From the NCBI RefSeq assembly GCF_003412465.1, contig NZ_QTJV01000003.1, forward strand, positions 1 to 64,000: a stretch of 64,000 nt of DNA, in the 5' to 3' direction. Position 1 is the stretch's first letter. The number at the start of each line of letters is the position of its first letter. Of this stretch, positions 25,419-35,590 are shown piece after piece. The DNA is from Chitinophaga silvisoli (GTDB lineage: Bacteria; Bacteroidota; Bacteroidia; Chitinophagales; Chitinophagaceae). Made by a program: the position numbers and the translations under genes. The notes below the pieces were generated by a model. That model was not told where the DNA came from. It worked only from the letters and a program-made list of their open reading frames with translations, and did no database searches.

Positions 25419-28358
25419 ATGAAGAAATCAATTTTCCGCAAATTCCTATTCTGCCTATGCATGGTAATCAGCAGCCTGGGTGTAAATGCCCAGGAGCAGA
25501 GCCGTACCGTAAAAGGTGCTGTGACCGACGAAGGCGGGAAAGCGCTCGAAAGAGTGTCAGTATTAGTAAGCGGCACTGCCATCAGTACCATTACCAATGC
25601 TTCCGGATGGTTCACCGTAACACTGCCTCCGGGAAAAGATGTACTGGAATTTACCTATGTAGGTGCTGCTAAAAAAATAGTGAAAGCAGCGGGCGATACC
25701 CTACATGTAGTGATGTCTTTTGAAGACAAAAAACTGGATGAAATAGTCGTTATCGGCTATGGTACCAAGACTAAAAAAGATATGACAGGTTCCGCTGTCA
25801 GCGTCAGCAGCAAAGAGTTTAACCCTGGTTTAGTCGGTTCATCAGAACAACTGATCAGTGGTAAATCTTCCGGTGTGCAGATTATGACCAATGGTGGTTC
25901 TCCTACCGCCGGTAGCACCATCCGCATACGTGGTGGTGCCTCTTTAAGTGCCAGCAATGCACCCCTGATCGTACTGGATGGGGTGCCACTGGAAACCGGT
26001 GGTATCAGCGGAAACACTGACAACTTCCTGAGCATGATCAACCCTAATGATATCGAAAGTATCACTGTACTGAAAGATGCAGCCTCCACTGCCATCTACG
26101 GTTCCAGGGCATCCAACGGGGTGTTGATGATCACCACCAAGAAAGGAAAAGGCGATCAGCTGAAACTTAACTTCTCCTCCGTTGTCACCTTACAACAAAG
26201 AAAGAATGTGGCAGACATGATGTCTCCCGCACAGTTCAGGGAGGTGATCAATGCAGCAGGTACTGATGCGCAAAAAGCCCTCTTAGGTGACAGCAATACT
26301 GACTGGCAGAAAGAAGTATTTAAGAATGCCATGGGTACCGATAATAACCTGGGCCTGACCGGCAAGATTGCGAAATCAGTGCCTTTCCGTGCATCTGTAG
26401 GCTATTACAACCAGGATGGTAACCTGCAAACCGATAAGACACGCCGCTTCACGGGATCACTGGTGGTGACACCCAGCTTCTTCGATAAACACCTGAACCT
26501 GACTTTCAACCTGAAAGGTGCAGCTAATAATAACCGGTTTGCAAACACTAGTGCCATCTGGTCTTCCGTTGCTTTCAATCCAACACAGCCTGTCTACTCC
26601 GGTAAATCAGCTTTCGGCGGATTTTACGAAAGCCTCGACAACAACGGCATTCCTGCTACCGGCGCTAACCGGAACCCTGTAGGCCTATTGGATCAGGAAA
26701 CACGCAAAAGCGATGTATACAGAAGCATCGGTAACTTCGATGCGGATTACAGGTTCCATTTCCTCCCTGATCTGAAAGCCCACGTCACCGTAGGTTACGA
26801 TTACAGTAAAGGGGAAGGCTCCGTATGGATCCCCGCTGCTTCCGCAAATGGTTATAGTGTAGGTGGTTCCAACAATGATTACTCCCAGACCCTGAAGAAC
26901 AAACTGTTTACAGGCTACCTGAATTACAGCAGGAATATCGGTATTCACAAGTTTGACGCTACTGCCGGTTATGACTACCAGCACTGGAGCGCAAAAAGTC
27001 CTGCTATCACTTACTACAATGAAAAAGGAGAACTGCAGTCTACTGCGAAAGCAACTGATGAACGCCATGTGTTGCTCTCTTACTATGGAAGAGTGAACTA
27101 TACCTTATTCTCTAAATACATGATCACAGGAACTATCAGAAGAGATGGTACCTCCCGCTTCAGTCCTGAGAACAGGTGGGGAACTTTCCCTTCTGTGGCA
27201 CTGGCCTGGAACGTAATCGATGAAAACTTCCTTAAAAACAGCAATGTACTTAGCAACCTTAAATTAAGGGCCAGTTATGGTGTAACCGGACAACAGGATG
27301 GCATAGGCAACTATAGCTACATGTCCGTGTATCAACAGGGGAACAATTACGCACAGTATCGCTTTGGGGACGAATACTTATATGTATACAGACCATCTGT
27401 CTATGTATACGATCTGAAATGGGAAACTACAAAAGCTTTCAACTATGGTCTGGACTTCGGTTTCCTGAACAACAGGATCTCTGGTGCTGTTGAATATTAC
27501 ACCCGCAAAACCTACGATCTGCTGGCGAATGTATCAGTACCTGCCGGTACTAACTTTGACCAGACAGCTACTACGAACGTTGGTAATATTGAGAGCCATG
27601 GTTTTGAATTCCAACTCAACACCACTCCAATCAGCAAGCGCGATTTTAAACTGGATGTGAATTTCAACGCTACCAACCAGTACACGAAAGTAACCAATAT
27701 TACACTGGTAAAAGGAGCCACTACAGTCGGTACTTATTCAGGTCCTTCAGTGGCTGGCAGAGGGATCCAGATCCTTACGCCCGGTTACCAGCCTAACATG
27801 TTCTATGTATACAAACAGGTATACGATGCATCAGGCAAACCACTGGAAGGAGTGTACGCTGACCTGAACCATGATGGCGTGATCAACGAAAGTGACCTGT
27901 ACCGCTATCATTCACCTGCTGCTACCTGGATGCTGGGCTTCAACACGCAGGCTACCTATAAAAAATGGTCTGCCGGATTCACTTTGCGCGCAAACCTGGG
28001 CAACTATGTATACAACAATACAAAAATGAGCCTGAGTGCCTGGGAAACTGTACAGTATGTGGATGCGGCGCTGAACAACCTGCATAAAGATTACCTGAAC
28101 ACAGGTTTCAAAACCCGTCAGTACTATTCAGACTATTATGTAGAGAACGCCTCTTTCCTGAGAATGGATAATATGTCAGTCGCTTATAACCTTGGAAAAG
28201 TAGTGAAGCACGTGAATATGCGTATCGGTGCCATCGCACAGAATGTATTCACCATCACCAAATACAGCGGACAGGATCCTGAAGTAACCAATGGATTTGA
28301 AAGTGCTTTCTATCCCCGTCCACGTACTTATTCCATCAACATTAACCTTGAGTTCTAA
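25419..28358 (+). CDS. susC: SusC-like TonB-dependent outer-membrane transporter
   Basis: 979 aa with a signal peptide ending VNAQE. A carboxypeptidase-D regulatory-like domain (GAVTDEGGKALERVSVLVSG) precedes the TonB-box-type segment (KKLDEIVVIGYGTKTKKDMTGS), the plug (IRIRGGASLSASNAPLIVLDGVPL, TVLKDAASTAIYGSRASNGV) and a 22-strand barrel ending in Phe. It imports the galactan oligosaccharides produced at the surface, driven by TonB. It pairs with the SusD gene 5 bp downstream. Confidence 0.95.
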   Translation: MKKSIFRKFLFCLCMVISSLGVNAQEQSRTVKGAVTDEGGKALERVSVLVSGTAISTITNASGWFTVTLPPGKDVLEFTYVGAAKKIVKAAGDTLHVVMSFEDKKLDEIVVIGYGTKTKKDMTGSAVSVSSKEFNPGLVGSSEQLISGKSSGVQIMTNGGSPTAGSTIRIRGGASLSASNAPLIVLDGVPLETGGISGNTDNFLSMINPNDIESITVLKDAASTAIYGSRASNGVLMITTKKGKGDQLKLNFSSVVTLQQRKNVADMMSPAQFREVINAAGTDAQKALLGDSNTDWQKEVFKNAMGTDNNLGLTGKIAKSVPFRASVGYYNQDGNLQTDKTRRFTGSLVVTPSFFDKHLNLTFNLKGAANNNRFANTSAIWSSVAFNPTQPVYSGKSAFGGFYESLDNNGIPATGANRNPVGLLDQETRKSDVYRSIGNFDADYRFHFLPDLKAHVTVGYDYSKGEGSVWIPAASANGYSVGGSNNDYSQTLKNKLFTGYLNYSRNIGIHKFDATAGYDYQHWSAKSPAITYYNEKGELQSTAKATDERHVLLSYYGRVNYTLFSKYMITGTIRRDGTSRFSPENRWGTFPSVALAWNVIDENFLKNSNVLSNLKLRASYGVTGQQDGIGNYSYMSVYQQGNNYAQYRFGDEYLYVYRPSVYVYDLKWETTKAFNYGLDFGFLNNRISGAVEYYTRKTYDLLANVSVPAGTNFDQTATTNVGNIESHGFEFQLNTTPISKRDFKLDVNFNATNQYTKVTNITLVKGATTVGTYSGPSVAGRGIQILTPGYQPNMFYVYKQVYDASGKPLEGVYADLNHDGVINESDLYRYHSPAATWMLGFNTQATYKKWSAGFTLRANLGNYVYNNTKMSLSAWETVQYVDAALNNLHKDYLNTGFKTRQYYSDYYVENASFLRMDNMSVAYNLGKVVKHVNMRIGAIAQNVFTITKYSGQDPEVTNGFESAFYPRPRTYSININLEF

Positions 28359-28363
28359 CGATT

Positions 28364-29935
28364 ATGAAAAAGATCTTATCCTTCATATTATTGATCACCA
28401 TGCTGGTATCCTGCACCAAGGATCTGAACCAGGTGCCCAGCGTGGAAGAGACTTCTGAGTCTGTATACACGAGTCTTGCAAATTATAAATCCGTATTGGC
28501 TAAACTCTACTCCGCCTTTGCAGTGGCGGGTATTGAAAAGGGCGATGGGAATGCGGATATGGCCAGCAGCACTGCATCCTGGGGCTATCTGAGAGTCTAC
28601 TTCAACCTGCAGGAAATACCTACTGACGAAGTGGTGTATACCTGGGCTGGCGGTGATAACCTCACAAATATTCAATACATGACCTGGGGTGCTTCTGACA
28701 CCTGGGTGAGCGCGATGTATTATCGTATATATTATACCGTAGCGCTCTGTAATGAATTCCTGAGGAATGCAACTGACGCAAAGATCGCTTCCTTTTCCGA
28801 AGCAGATCAGGCCAGTCTGAAAGTTTTCAGGGCTGAAGCCCGCTTCCTGCGTGCACTGGCTTATACGCATGCCATGGATCTGTATGGCAATGTGCCTTTC
28901 GTAACCGAAGCAGATCAGGCAGGTGCTTTCACACCTCCACGCATCAAGAGAGCTGACCTCTATGCATACATCCAGTCTGAATTGCAGGATATAGAAGATG
29001 TGCTGCCAGCACCATTGCAAAATGAATATGGCCGCGTGAGCAGGGCAGCTGCATGGACATTGCTGGCAAAGAACTACCTGAATGCTGCCGTGTATACCGG
29101 ATCAGCGGATTATACAAATTGCATTACCTATTGTAATAAGATCATCGCAGGTGGTTATTCATTAGAGCCTGTGTATAAAAAACTATTCAACGGTGATAAT
29201 GATAAACGTACCACCAATGAAATCATCTTCCCGATTGAAGCAGATGTAGCACATACTACTACCTGGGGTGCTACGACCTACCTGGTGAATGGCCCTATTG
29301 TAGGCTCTATGAAGGCATCTGACTACGGTGTGGTATCAGGATGGTCCAGTATCCGCACTCTCAGGGAGTTCGTGAATTTATTCCCTGACCATAGTGGTAA
29401 TACTGACACCCGTGGGGCCTTCTGGACAGATGGACAGAGCCTGGATGTAGATGATCCGTCTTCTTCCAGCCAGGGTTATTCTATCGTGAAATTTACGAAC
29501 CTGAATGATGATGGCACTTATACTACTGACGGTGGTTTGGTTAATACTGATTTTCCTATGTTCCGCCTGGCAGATGTATACCTCATGTATGCAGAAGCTG
29601 TATTGAGAGGCGGCACCGGTGGTACAGTAGGCGATGCTGTAAACTATGTGAATCAACTGCGGGAACGTGCGTATCAGAATACTGCCGGCGATATCAATGC
29701 TTCTACCCTGACGCTGGACTTCATCCTGGCTGAACGTGGCCGTGAACTGTTCTGGGAATGTACCCGCCGTACAGACCTGATCCGCTACGGCAAGTTTACA
29801 GGCGGTGATTACTTATGGCAATGGAAAGGTGGATCTGTAAACGGGCAGTCTGTAGATACGAAATATAACCTGTATCCGATTCCAACAACTGACCTGGCTT
29901 CTAATCCTAACCTTATCCAAAATTCAGGCTACTAA
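28364..29935 (+). CDS. susD: SusD-like glycan-binding outer-membrane lipoprotein
   Basis: 523 aa. A lipoprotein signal ends in LVSC, so Cys16 would be lipidated. The helical TPR-type SusD fold is shown by ALCNEFLRNATD, FRAEARFLRALAYTHAMDLYGNVPFV, the C-terminal RLADVYLMYAEAVLRGG, and FILAERGRELFWECTRRTDLIRYGKF. It forms the lid of the SusC transporter at 25419-28358 and binds the substrate at the cell surface. Confidence 0.95.
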   Translation: MKKILSFILLITMLVSCTKDLNQVPSVEETSESVYTSLANYKSVLAKLYSAFAVAGIEKGDGNADMASSTASWGYLRVYFNLQEIPTDEVVYTWAGGDNLTNIQYMTWGASDTWVSAMYYRIYYTVALCNEFLRNATDAKIASFSEADQASLKVFRAEARFLRALAYTHAMDLYGNVPFVTEADQAGAFTPPRIKRADLYAYIQSELQDIEDVLPAPLQNEYGRVSRAAAWTLLAKNYLNAAVYTGSADYTNCITYCNKIIAGGYSLEPVYKKLFNGDNDKRTTNEIIFPIEADVAHTTTWGATTYLVNGPIVGSMKASDYGVVSGWSSIRTLREFVNLFPDHSGNTDTRGAFWTDGQSLDVDDPSSSSQGYSIVKFTNLNDDGTYTTDGGLVNTDFPMFRLADVYLMYAEAVLRGGTGGTVGDAVNYVNQLRERAYQNTAGDINASTLTLDFILAERGRELFWECTRRTDLIRYGKFTGGDYLWQWKGGSVNGQSVDTKYNLYPIPTTDLASNPNLIQNSGY

Positions 29936-29945
29936 ACACAATTTC

Positions 29946-31007
29946 ATGAAAAAAATACTTCTCTATATACTGAGTATCTTCCTTTTCATCAGTTGTAAAA
30001 AGGAAGGATCACAAGCAGTGTTATCTGGTTATCAGGATGGGGCACTGACTGCGACTGCTACGCAACTGACATTGTCACAATCTGCAAAAGATAGCGTGGT
30101 CCTGCAGCTCATGTGGGATGCGGGAAAACTAAGTGTCTCCAATGGTTATTCCGTAGAAGAATCACTTCTGCAAACTACTGTGCAATATGCACTGGACGCT
30201 GATTTCAGCAATATTAAAAAAGAGGTGACAGTCACCAGTTCAGCTATCTCTTACACCACTGCTGTCCTAAACAATTTAGTGATCGGATTTGGCCTGACAG
30301 CGGGTGAAAGTGGTAATTTGTATGTACGTTTAAAAACGACGCTTGCTGCCAATACATCTTCTAAATACAGCAATGTCCTTACACTAAAGATCACTCCTTA
30401 CGAAGCAGGTAGTGATGCTGCTTACCTGTACATGGCCAGCACTGATCTGACTTCTTTTCCATGGAAACTCTGTGCAAGGAATAAAGATGGTAAATATGAT
30501 GGGTTTGTGAAGGTAGACCAGTGGTACAATTTCCTGCTTACAAACGAAGAAAGCAACAGTGCTTCAGTAATCTATGGTAGCTATCCTGCAGATGGCAACC
30601 AGTATGTATTATCAGCTGCGGGTGATCACTGGAATTTGTGGACCTCCAATGGCGGCTACCTCTACATCGCTGCCAATACAAATACGCTCACCTGGAGTGA
30701 AACAGTGGTAAACTCTCTCAGCGTAGTAGGTGACTTTAACAGTTGGAGTACTACTGCGACTCCTATGACCTACGATGCTGTCAACAAGGTATGGACGGCT
30801 ACCATCACCACGACTTCCGCAGAGCAATGGGGGATCAAAGTACTGGTCAATCAAAGCTGGAGCTGGTTCTTCGGTACCAGTGATGAAGCAGGTGTATGTA
30901 CTTTATACACCGCAGACGCAAATGGGTTCCCATATACAAAAGTAGGTACCTACACATTAAAGCTGGACCTGAGTGATCCACAGAAGTTTAAATATTCAGT
31001 AGAATGA
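29946..31007 (+). CDS. SusE/SusF-like surface glycan-binding lipoprotein
   Basis: 353 aa with a lipoprotein signal (FISC, Cys17). The N-terminal ~130 residues resemble the SusE domain; the C-terminal part has two beta modules, the last with VVGDFNSWSTTATPMTYDAVNKVW-type sequence known from SusE/SusF proteins. It sits between susD and the GH53 gene, the position of the surface glycan-binding protein in galactan loci of Bacteroides. It probably tethers beta-1,4-galactan. The last four bases overlap the GH53 start. Confidence 0.8.
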   Translation: MKKILLYILSIFLFISCKKEGSQAVLSGYQDGALTATATQLTLSQSAKDSVVLQLMWDAGKLSVSNGYSVEESLLQTTVQYALDADFSNIKKEVTVTSSAISYTTAVLNNLVIGFGLTAGESGNLYVRLKTTLAANTSSKYSNVLTLKITPYEAGSDAAYLYMASTDLTSFPWKLCARNKDGKYDGFVKVDQWYNFLLTNEESNSASVIYGSYPADGNQYVLSAAGDHWNLWTSNGGYLYIAANTNTLTWSETVVNSLSVVGDFNSWSTTATPMTYDAVNKVWTATITTTSAEQWGIKVLVNQSWSWFFGTSDEAGVCTLYTADANGFPYTKVGTYTLKLDLSDPQKFKYSVE

Positions 31008-32017
31008 AGCAATTAGGAATATTAGCAGCTATTATACTGTTGTTCGCCTGCAATAAGAATGACGGCGCTACAACAAGTACTACAGATACCTCGGGATTCG
31101 CCAAGGGGGCAGATGTGAGTTGGATTACAGAGATGGAAGCGTCCGGCAAAAAGTTTTACAATGCCGGGGGGACAGAGATGGATGGTATCAGGCTCCTGCA
31201 AAGTCTGGGCGCGAATGCAGTGCGCTTGCGGGTATGGGTCAATCCTTCAGATGGCTGGTGCAATCAAAGCGATCTGCTGGTAAAAGCATATCGTGCTAAG
31301 AGCCTGGGTATGCGGATCATGATTGATTTCCACTATAGCGATACCTGGGCAGATCCAAGTCAGCAAACAAAGCCTGCTGCATGGGCCAATATGAGTTTTG
31401 ATGAATTAAAAACAGCAGTAGCTGATCATACCAAGGAAGTACTTACACTGTTAAAAGAAAAAGGTATCACGCCTGAGTGGGTGCAGGTAGGTAATGAAAC
31501 AGGTAATGGCATGCTTTGGAATGATGGTAAGGCCGCTACAAATATGGCTAATTACGCTACCCTTACGAATGCCGGTTATGATGCAGTGAAAGCGGTCTTC
31601 CCGGATGCCAAAGTAATTGTGCACCTGCAGAACGGTAATGATAATTCATTGTTCAGATGGCTCTTTGACGGGTTGAAAGCTAATGGTGGAAAGTGGGATG
31701 TGATTGGTATGTCCCTGTATCCTACAAAAGATAACTGGGCGGCATTGAATACAGCCTGCTACCAGAACATGCAGGATATGATTGCCCGCTATGGTTCTTC
31801 CATCATGATCTGCGAAGTAGGAATGGACCAGGAGCAGGCAGCCACTGCCAAAGAATTCCTGACAGACCTGATAGCCAAATCAAAATCTGTATCCGATAAC
31901 AAAGTATTAGGCGTATTTTACTGGGAGCCGGAGGCATACGGTGCCTGGAAGAACTACACGATGGGCGCATTCGACGACTCAGGAAAACCCACTGAAGCCC
32001 TGGACGCATTTAAATAA
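31004..32017 (+). CDS. GH53 endo-beta-1,4-galactanase
   Basis: 337 aa; lipoprotein-type signal ending FAC (Cys16), so it is probably surface-anchored. Clear GH53 features: GADVSWITEMEASG at the start of the barrel, RLRVWVNPSDGWC, IDFHYSDTWADPSQQ, QVGNETGNGMLW with acid/base Glu165, and MICEVGM with nucleophile Glu271, then VFYWEPEAYG. It cuts beta-1,4-galactan chains of pectin side chains into oligosaccharides. The start overlaps the upstream binding-protein gene by 4 bp, and the GH2 gene follows after 9 bp. Confidence 0.94.
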   Translation: MKQLGILAAIILLFACNKNDGATTSTTDTSGFAKGADVSWITEMEASGKKFYNAGGTEMDGIRLLQSLGANAVRLRVWVNPSDGWCNQSDLLVKAYRAKSLGMRIMIDFHYSDTWADPSQQTKPAAWANMSFDELKTAVADHTKEVLTLLKEKGITPEWVQVGNETGNGMLWNDGKAATNMANYATLTNAGYDAVKAVFPDAKVIVHLQNGNDNSLFRWLFDGLKANGGKWDVIGMSLYPTKDNWAALNTACYQNMQDMIARYGSSIMICEVGMDQEQAATAKEFLTDLIAKSKSVSDNKVLGVFYWEPEAYGAWKNYTMGAFDDSGKPTEALDAFK

Positions 32018-32026
32018 ACAGACGAT

Positions 32027-34465
32027 ATGATGATATTACGATGGTGTCTGCTATTTGTGCTGATCGCAAATTGCTTACAGGCACAGGACCGGAAGGAATT
32101 TTTGCTGGAGAAGAACTGGCAGTTTACCCAGGGCGATCCATCGGGTGCTATGGAGCAGACCTTTAACGACAAGGATTGGAAGACTGTTTCAGTGCCGCAT
32201 GACTGGGCCATTTACGGTCCTTTTGACCGTAACAATGACCTGCAGGAGGTAGCTATAAAACAGAATGGAGAAACGGTGGCCAGCACGAAGACTGGTAGAA
32301 CAGGTGGTCTGCCCTATGTAGGTGTCGGCTGGTATCGCAATCATTTTGATGTACCCACAGGTACAACTGTATCACTGTTGTTTGACGGTGCGATGAGCGA
32401 AGCCCGGGTGTATGTGAATGGTAAAGAGGCTTGTTTCTGGCCGAATGGCTATAATTCTTTTTCTGTAGATGTAACGCCTTATCTCACTGCTGATGGAAAG
32501 AATAACCTGGTAGCAGTTCGTTTAGAAAATAAGCCACAATCTTCCCGCTGGTATTCCGGTGCAGGTTTGTATAGGAATGTACATGTGATCACAACTGGTA
32601 AAGCACATGTTCCGGTATGGGGCACTTACATTACAACTCCGTTTGTATCCGATGCATATGCTGCCGTGAATCTTAAGACAGCTATTGACAATACCGGCGA
32701 TGCGGATGTCAAGGTGATCACCGAAATCCTCGATGCAAAAGGAGTGCGGGTAGCGATAAAGGAAAATGTGCAGAAAGTAACGCATGGCCAACCATTTGAA
32801 CAGAACTTCATCGTGAACCAGCCTGCCTTGTGGTCTCCTGAAACACCTGTTTTATATACAGCACGATCTGTGATCTATATGAATGGTGTGCAGGTAGATA
32901 CTTACAGCACCCGTTTTGGGATCCGTGATATAAGGTTTGTGGCAGATAAGGGATTCTTTTTGAATGGAAAATTGCGCAAGTTCCAGGGGGTATGTAATCA
33001 CCATGACCTGGGTCCACTGGGGGCTGCGATCAATACAGCAGCACTGCGTTATCAGCTGACACTGCTGAAGGAGATGGGTTGTGATGCCATCAGGACATCA
33101 CACAATATGCCTGCTCCCGAGTTGGTAGCCCTGTGTAATGAAATGGGCTTTATGATGATGATAGAACCATTTGATGAATGGGACATTGCCAAATGTGAAA
33201 ATGGTTATCATCGTTTCTTTGCTGACTGGGCGGAGAAAGACATGGTGAATATGTTACGCCACTACCGCAATGATCCGAGTGTGGTGATGTGGAGTATCGG
33301 GAATGAAGTACCTACGCAATGTAGTCCTGATGGATACAAGGTAGCATCTTTCCTGCAGGACATTTGTCACAGGGAAGATCCTACCAGGCCTGTAACCTGT
33401 GGCATGGACCAGGTAAGTTGTGTGCTGAGTAATGGCTTTGCTTCCATGATCGATTTACCGGGTTTCAATTACCGTGTACACCGGTATAAAGAGGCATATG
33501 GCAAATTGCCGCAGAACCTGGTCTTAGGTACAGAGACATCATCCACAGTTAGTTCCAGGAGCGTATATAAGTTCCCGGTAGTGAGGAAAGCGGATGCGGT
33601 ATACAAAGATCATCAGTCATCATCTTACGACTTTGAATATTGTTCCTGGTCCAACCTGCCGGACGAAGATCTGGCGATGGCGGAAGATAATGAATGGTCC
33701 ATCGGGCAGTTTGTATGGACAGGTTTTGACTATTTAGGAGAGCCGTCTCCTTACGATGTAGATGGCTGGCCCAATCATAGTTCTATGTTTGGCATCATTG
33801 ATCTGGCCAGTATTCCCAAGGATCGTTATTACCTGTACAGGAGTGTATGGAATAGGCAGTCACCAACCTTGCATGTATTGCCACATTGGACCTGGCCGGG
33901 TAGGGAAGGGCAGGAGACACCGGTATTTGCTTATACCAGTTACCCTTCAGCCGAATTATTCATCAATGGGAAAAGTTATGGAAAGCGATTCAAGAATGAT
34001 TCTACCACACAGCACCGTTATCGCTTAATGTGGATGAATGCCATTTATGAACCGGGTGAAATAAAGGTAGTAGCATATGATGCAAATGGGAAGGCGGCGG
34101 CAGAAGAGGTTGTGCGTACAGCAGGTAAGCCACATCACATCGTGCTGGAAGCTAACAGGGACGCGATAGTGGCGGATGGCAAAGACCTGGCTTATATCCG
34201 GGTGAAAATAGTAGATAAGGATGGCAATGTTTGCCCGGCAGATCAGCGCCTGGTCAACATTAGTGTATCAGGAGCGGGCACTTACAAGGCTGCTGCCAAT
34301 GGAGATGCCAGCTCCCTGGATTTGTTTCATCTACCCCGGATGCATGCATTTAACGGCGAGTTGACGGCCATTGTCCAGTCGAAAGAACAGGCAGGTGAGA
34401 TAGTGGTGGAGGTTAAGGCGAAAGGGCTTAGTGCAGGCAAAATACTTCTGAAAAGTGGCATTTAA
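32027..34465 (+). CDS. GH2 beta-galactosidase
   Basis: 812 aa, with a signal peptide (1-20, CLQAQ). Sugar-binding domain (NWQFTQGDPSG, VSVPHDWAIYGPF), immunoglobulin-like domain, then the TIM barrel with FQGVCNHHDLGPLG, IRTSHNMPAPE, VVMWSIGNEVP (acid/base Glu427) and LGTETSS (nucleophile Glu503); beta modules at the C-terminus include a bacterial DUF4982-type segment. It releases galactose from galacto-oligosaccharides in the periplasm. Last gene of the locus. Confidence 0.9.
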   Translation: MMILRWCLLFVLIANCLQAQDRKEFLLEKNWQFTQGDPSGAMEQTFNDKDWKTVSVPHDWAIYGPFDRNNDLQEVAIKQNGETVASTKTGRTGGLPYVGVGWYRNHFDVPTGTTVSLLFDGAMSEARVYVNGKEACFWPNGYNSFSVDVTPYLTADGKNNLVAVRLENKPQSSRWYSGAGLYRNVHVITTGKAHVPVWGTYITTPFVSDAYAAVNLKTAIDNTGDADVKVITEILDAKGVRVAIKENVQKVTHGQPFEQNFIVNQPALWSPETPVLYTARSVIYMNGVQVDTYSTRFGIRDIRFVADKGFFLNGKLRKFQGVCNHHDLGPLGAAINTAALRYQLTLLKEMGCDAIRTSHNMPAPELVALCNEMGFMMMIEPFDEWDIAKCENGYHRFFADWAEKDMVNMLRHYRNDPSVVMWSIGNEVPTQCSPDGYKVASFLQDICHREDPTRPVTCGMDQVSCVLSNGFASMIDLPGFNYRVHRYKEAYGKLPQNLVLGTETSSTVSSRSVYKFPVVRKADAVYKDHQSSSYDFEYCSWSNLPDEDLAMAEDNEWSIGQFVWTGFDYLGEPSPYDVDGWPNHSSMFGIIDLASIPKDRYYLYRSVWNRQSPTLHVLPHWTWPGREGQETPVFAYTSYPSAELFINGKSYGKRFKNDSTTQHRYRLMWMNAIYEPGEIKVVAYDANGKAAAEEVVRTAGKPHHIVLEANRDAIVADGKDLAYIRVKIVDKDGNVCPADQRLVNISVSGAGTYKAAANGDASSLDLFHLPRMHAFNGELTAIVQSKEQAGEIVVEVKAKGLSAGKILLKSGI

Positions 34466-34476
34466 ACCCTGAATCG

Positions 34477-34505
34477 AAAAGGCACCGGGCATTCCGGTGC
34501 CTTTT
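34477..34505 (+). terminator. Terminator of the galactan locus
   Basis: AAAAGGCACCGG pairs with CCGGTGCCTTTT around GCATT and continues into a T-run, 11 bp after the GH2 stop. Confidence 0.85.
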
Positions 34506-34753
34506 TTTATATAAATTAAATTGAAAAATGTAATATGTAAACTTTTTATTTTGTTTGTGATGTTAACCGTTTGCTTCCTAATTTTCCCATTTGTACCAAA
34601 AGTTCATTAAATATTAAAGTTCAAATTAACGTAACCCGAAAAATCTCGTTATTTTTAAAAAGTTGACTAGAGGGACAAAAAAGCTATGGACCCAAAACCA
34701 GGCGTTGATTGTATTGTAAATTACCTTATGAACTAAAAAAGTTTGTTAAACTA

Positions 34754-35587
34754 ATGACATTTACCTATTCATTACATAAGATCCACCACCCTGATAGTTT
34801 CGGTTTCTCTCCGGATGCCTATAGCCGCTTTAAATTTGGAGATGATACTGTAGCCAGGGCTTTTGGTACAGCTCTTGCCGAAGGTTTTATCAGGGATCGT
34901 CTGCGCTATGCGGGTCTGGAAAAGCAACTGGTTGTTATTTCCAGCCCATACGCTTTCATTCCTACTGCTACCTTTGCGATGAAGAATCATTTCGTTTTCC
35001 GGCTCAACAGCTGGCTGGCGGAAGAAGGATACCCGGTGATCCAGGAGGCAAAGGTGCACCGTACCATTACCTACAAGGAGGACTATGGTGAGCTGAATGC
35101 GGCTGAGCGGCTAAGACTCATTGGTAATGATGCATTCCATATAGACAGGTCCTTCCTGGAAGGAAAAACCTTAATTTTCCTGGATGATATCCGGATTACG
35201 GGTAGTCATGAAAAAATGATCCTGCGGATGGTGGAGGAATACGAATTAAAGAATGATATTTACCTCCTGTACTTTGCAGAACTGGCTAATCCGGCTATTC
35301 ATCCAAATATTGAGAATCAGCTGAATTATCATCATGTAAAGTCTATATTCGATCTGGAAAAGATTATACAGGGAGACAGTTTCTTTATCAATACGAGGAT
35401 TGTCAAGTACATACTCAACTATGATTACGATTCATTTTGTATCTTTTTACAAAATCAAACGGAAACCTTTATCAATCTGTTGTATAACATGGCCGTGGGC
35501 AACGGGTACCACACGATAGACGCTTACGCCCGTAACCTCGGCTTCATCAAAAGATGTATATATCCGACAAATAATATAAAAGCTTAG
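34754..35587 (+). CDS. Ter-associated phosphoribosyltransferase-like protein
   Basis: About 277 aa from MTFTYSLHK; a GTG/TTG-type upstream extension to 34709 is less likely. The LIFLDDIRITGSHEKM segment is the PRPP-binding motif (two acidic residues followed by a Thr-Gly-Ser loop) of type I phosphoribosyltransferases, and VVISSPYAFIPTATFAM resembles the family's early loop. Such enzymes are known companions of TerD/TelA genes in the predicted Ter stress-response systems, possibly acting on a nucleoside-like substrate. The stop is 3 bp before the first terD gene, so it is first in the operon. Confidence 0.72.
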   Translation: MTFTYSLHKIHHPDSFGFSPDAYSRFKFGDDTVARAFGTALAEGFIRDRLRYAGLEKQLVVISSPYAFIPTATFAMKNHFVFRLNSWLAEEGYPVIQEAKVHRTITYKEDYGELNAAERLRLIGNDAFHIDRSFLEGKTLIFLDDIRITGSHEKMILRMVEEYELKNDIYLLYFAELANPAIHPNIENQLNYHHVKSIFDLEKIIQGDSFFINTRIVKYILNYDYDSFCIFLQNQTETFINLLYNMAVGNGYHTIDAYARNLGFIKRCIYPTNNIKA

Positions 35588-35590
35588 AAA

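Noticed and set aside
34709..34753. Longer start of the phosphoribosyltransferase-like gene
   Set aside because: The extra 15 residues are not typical and the ATG at 34754 gives a conventional start in an AT-rich leader.
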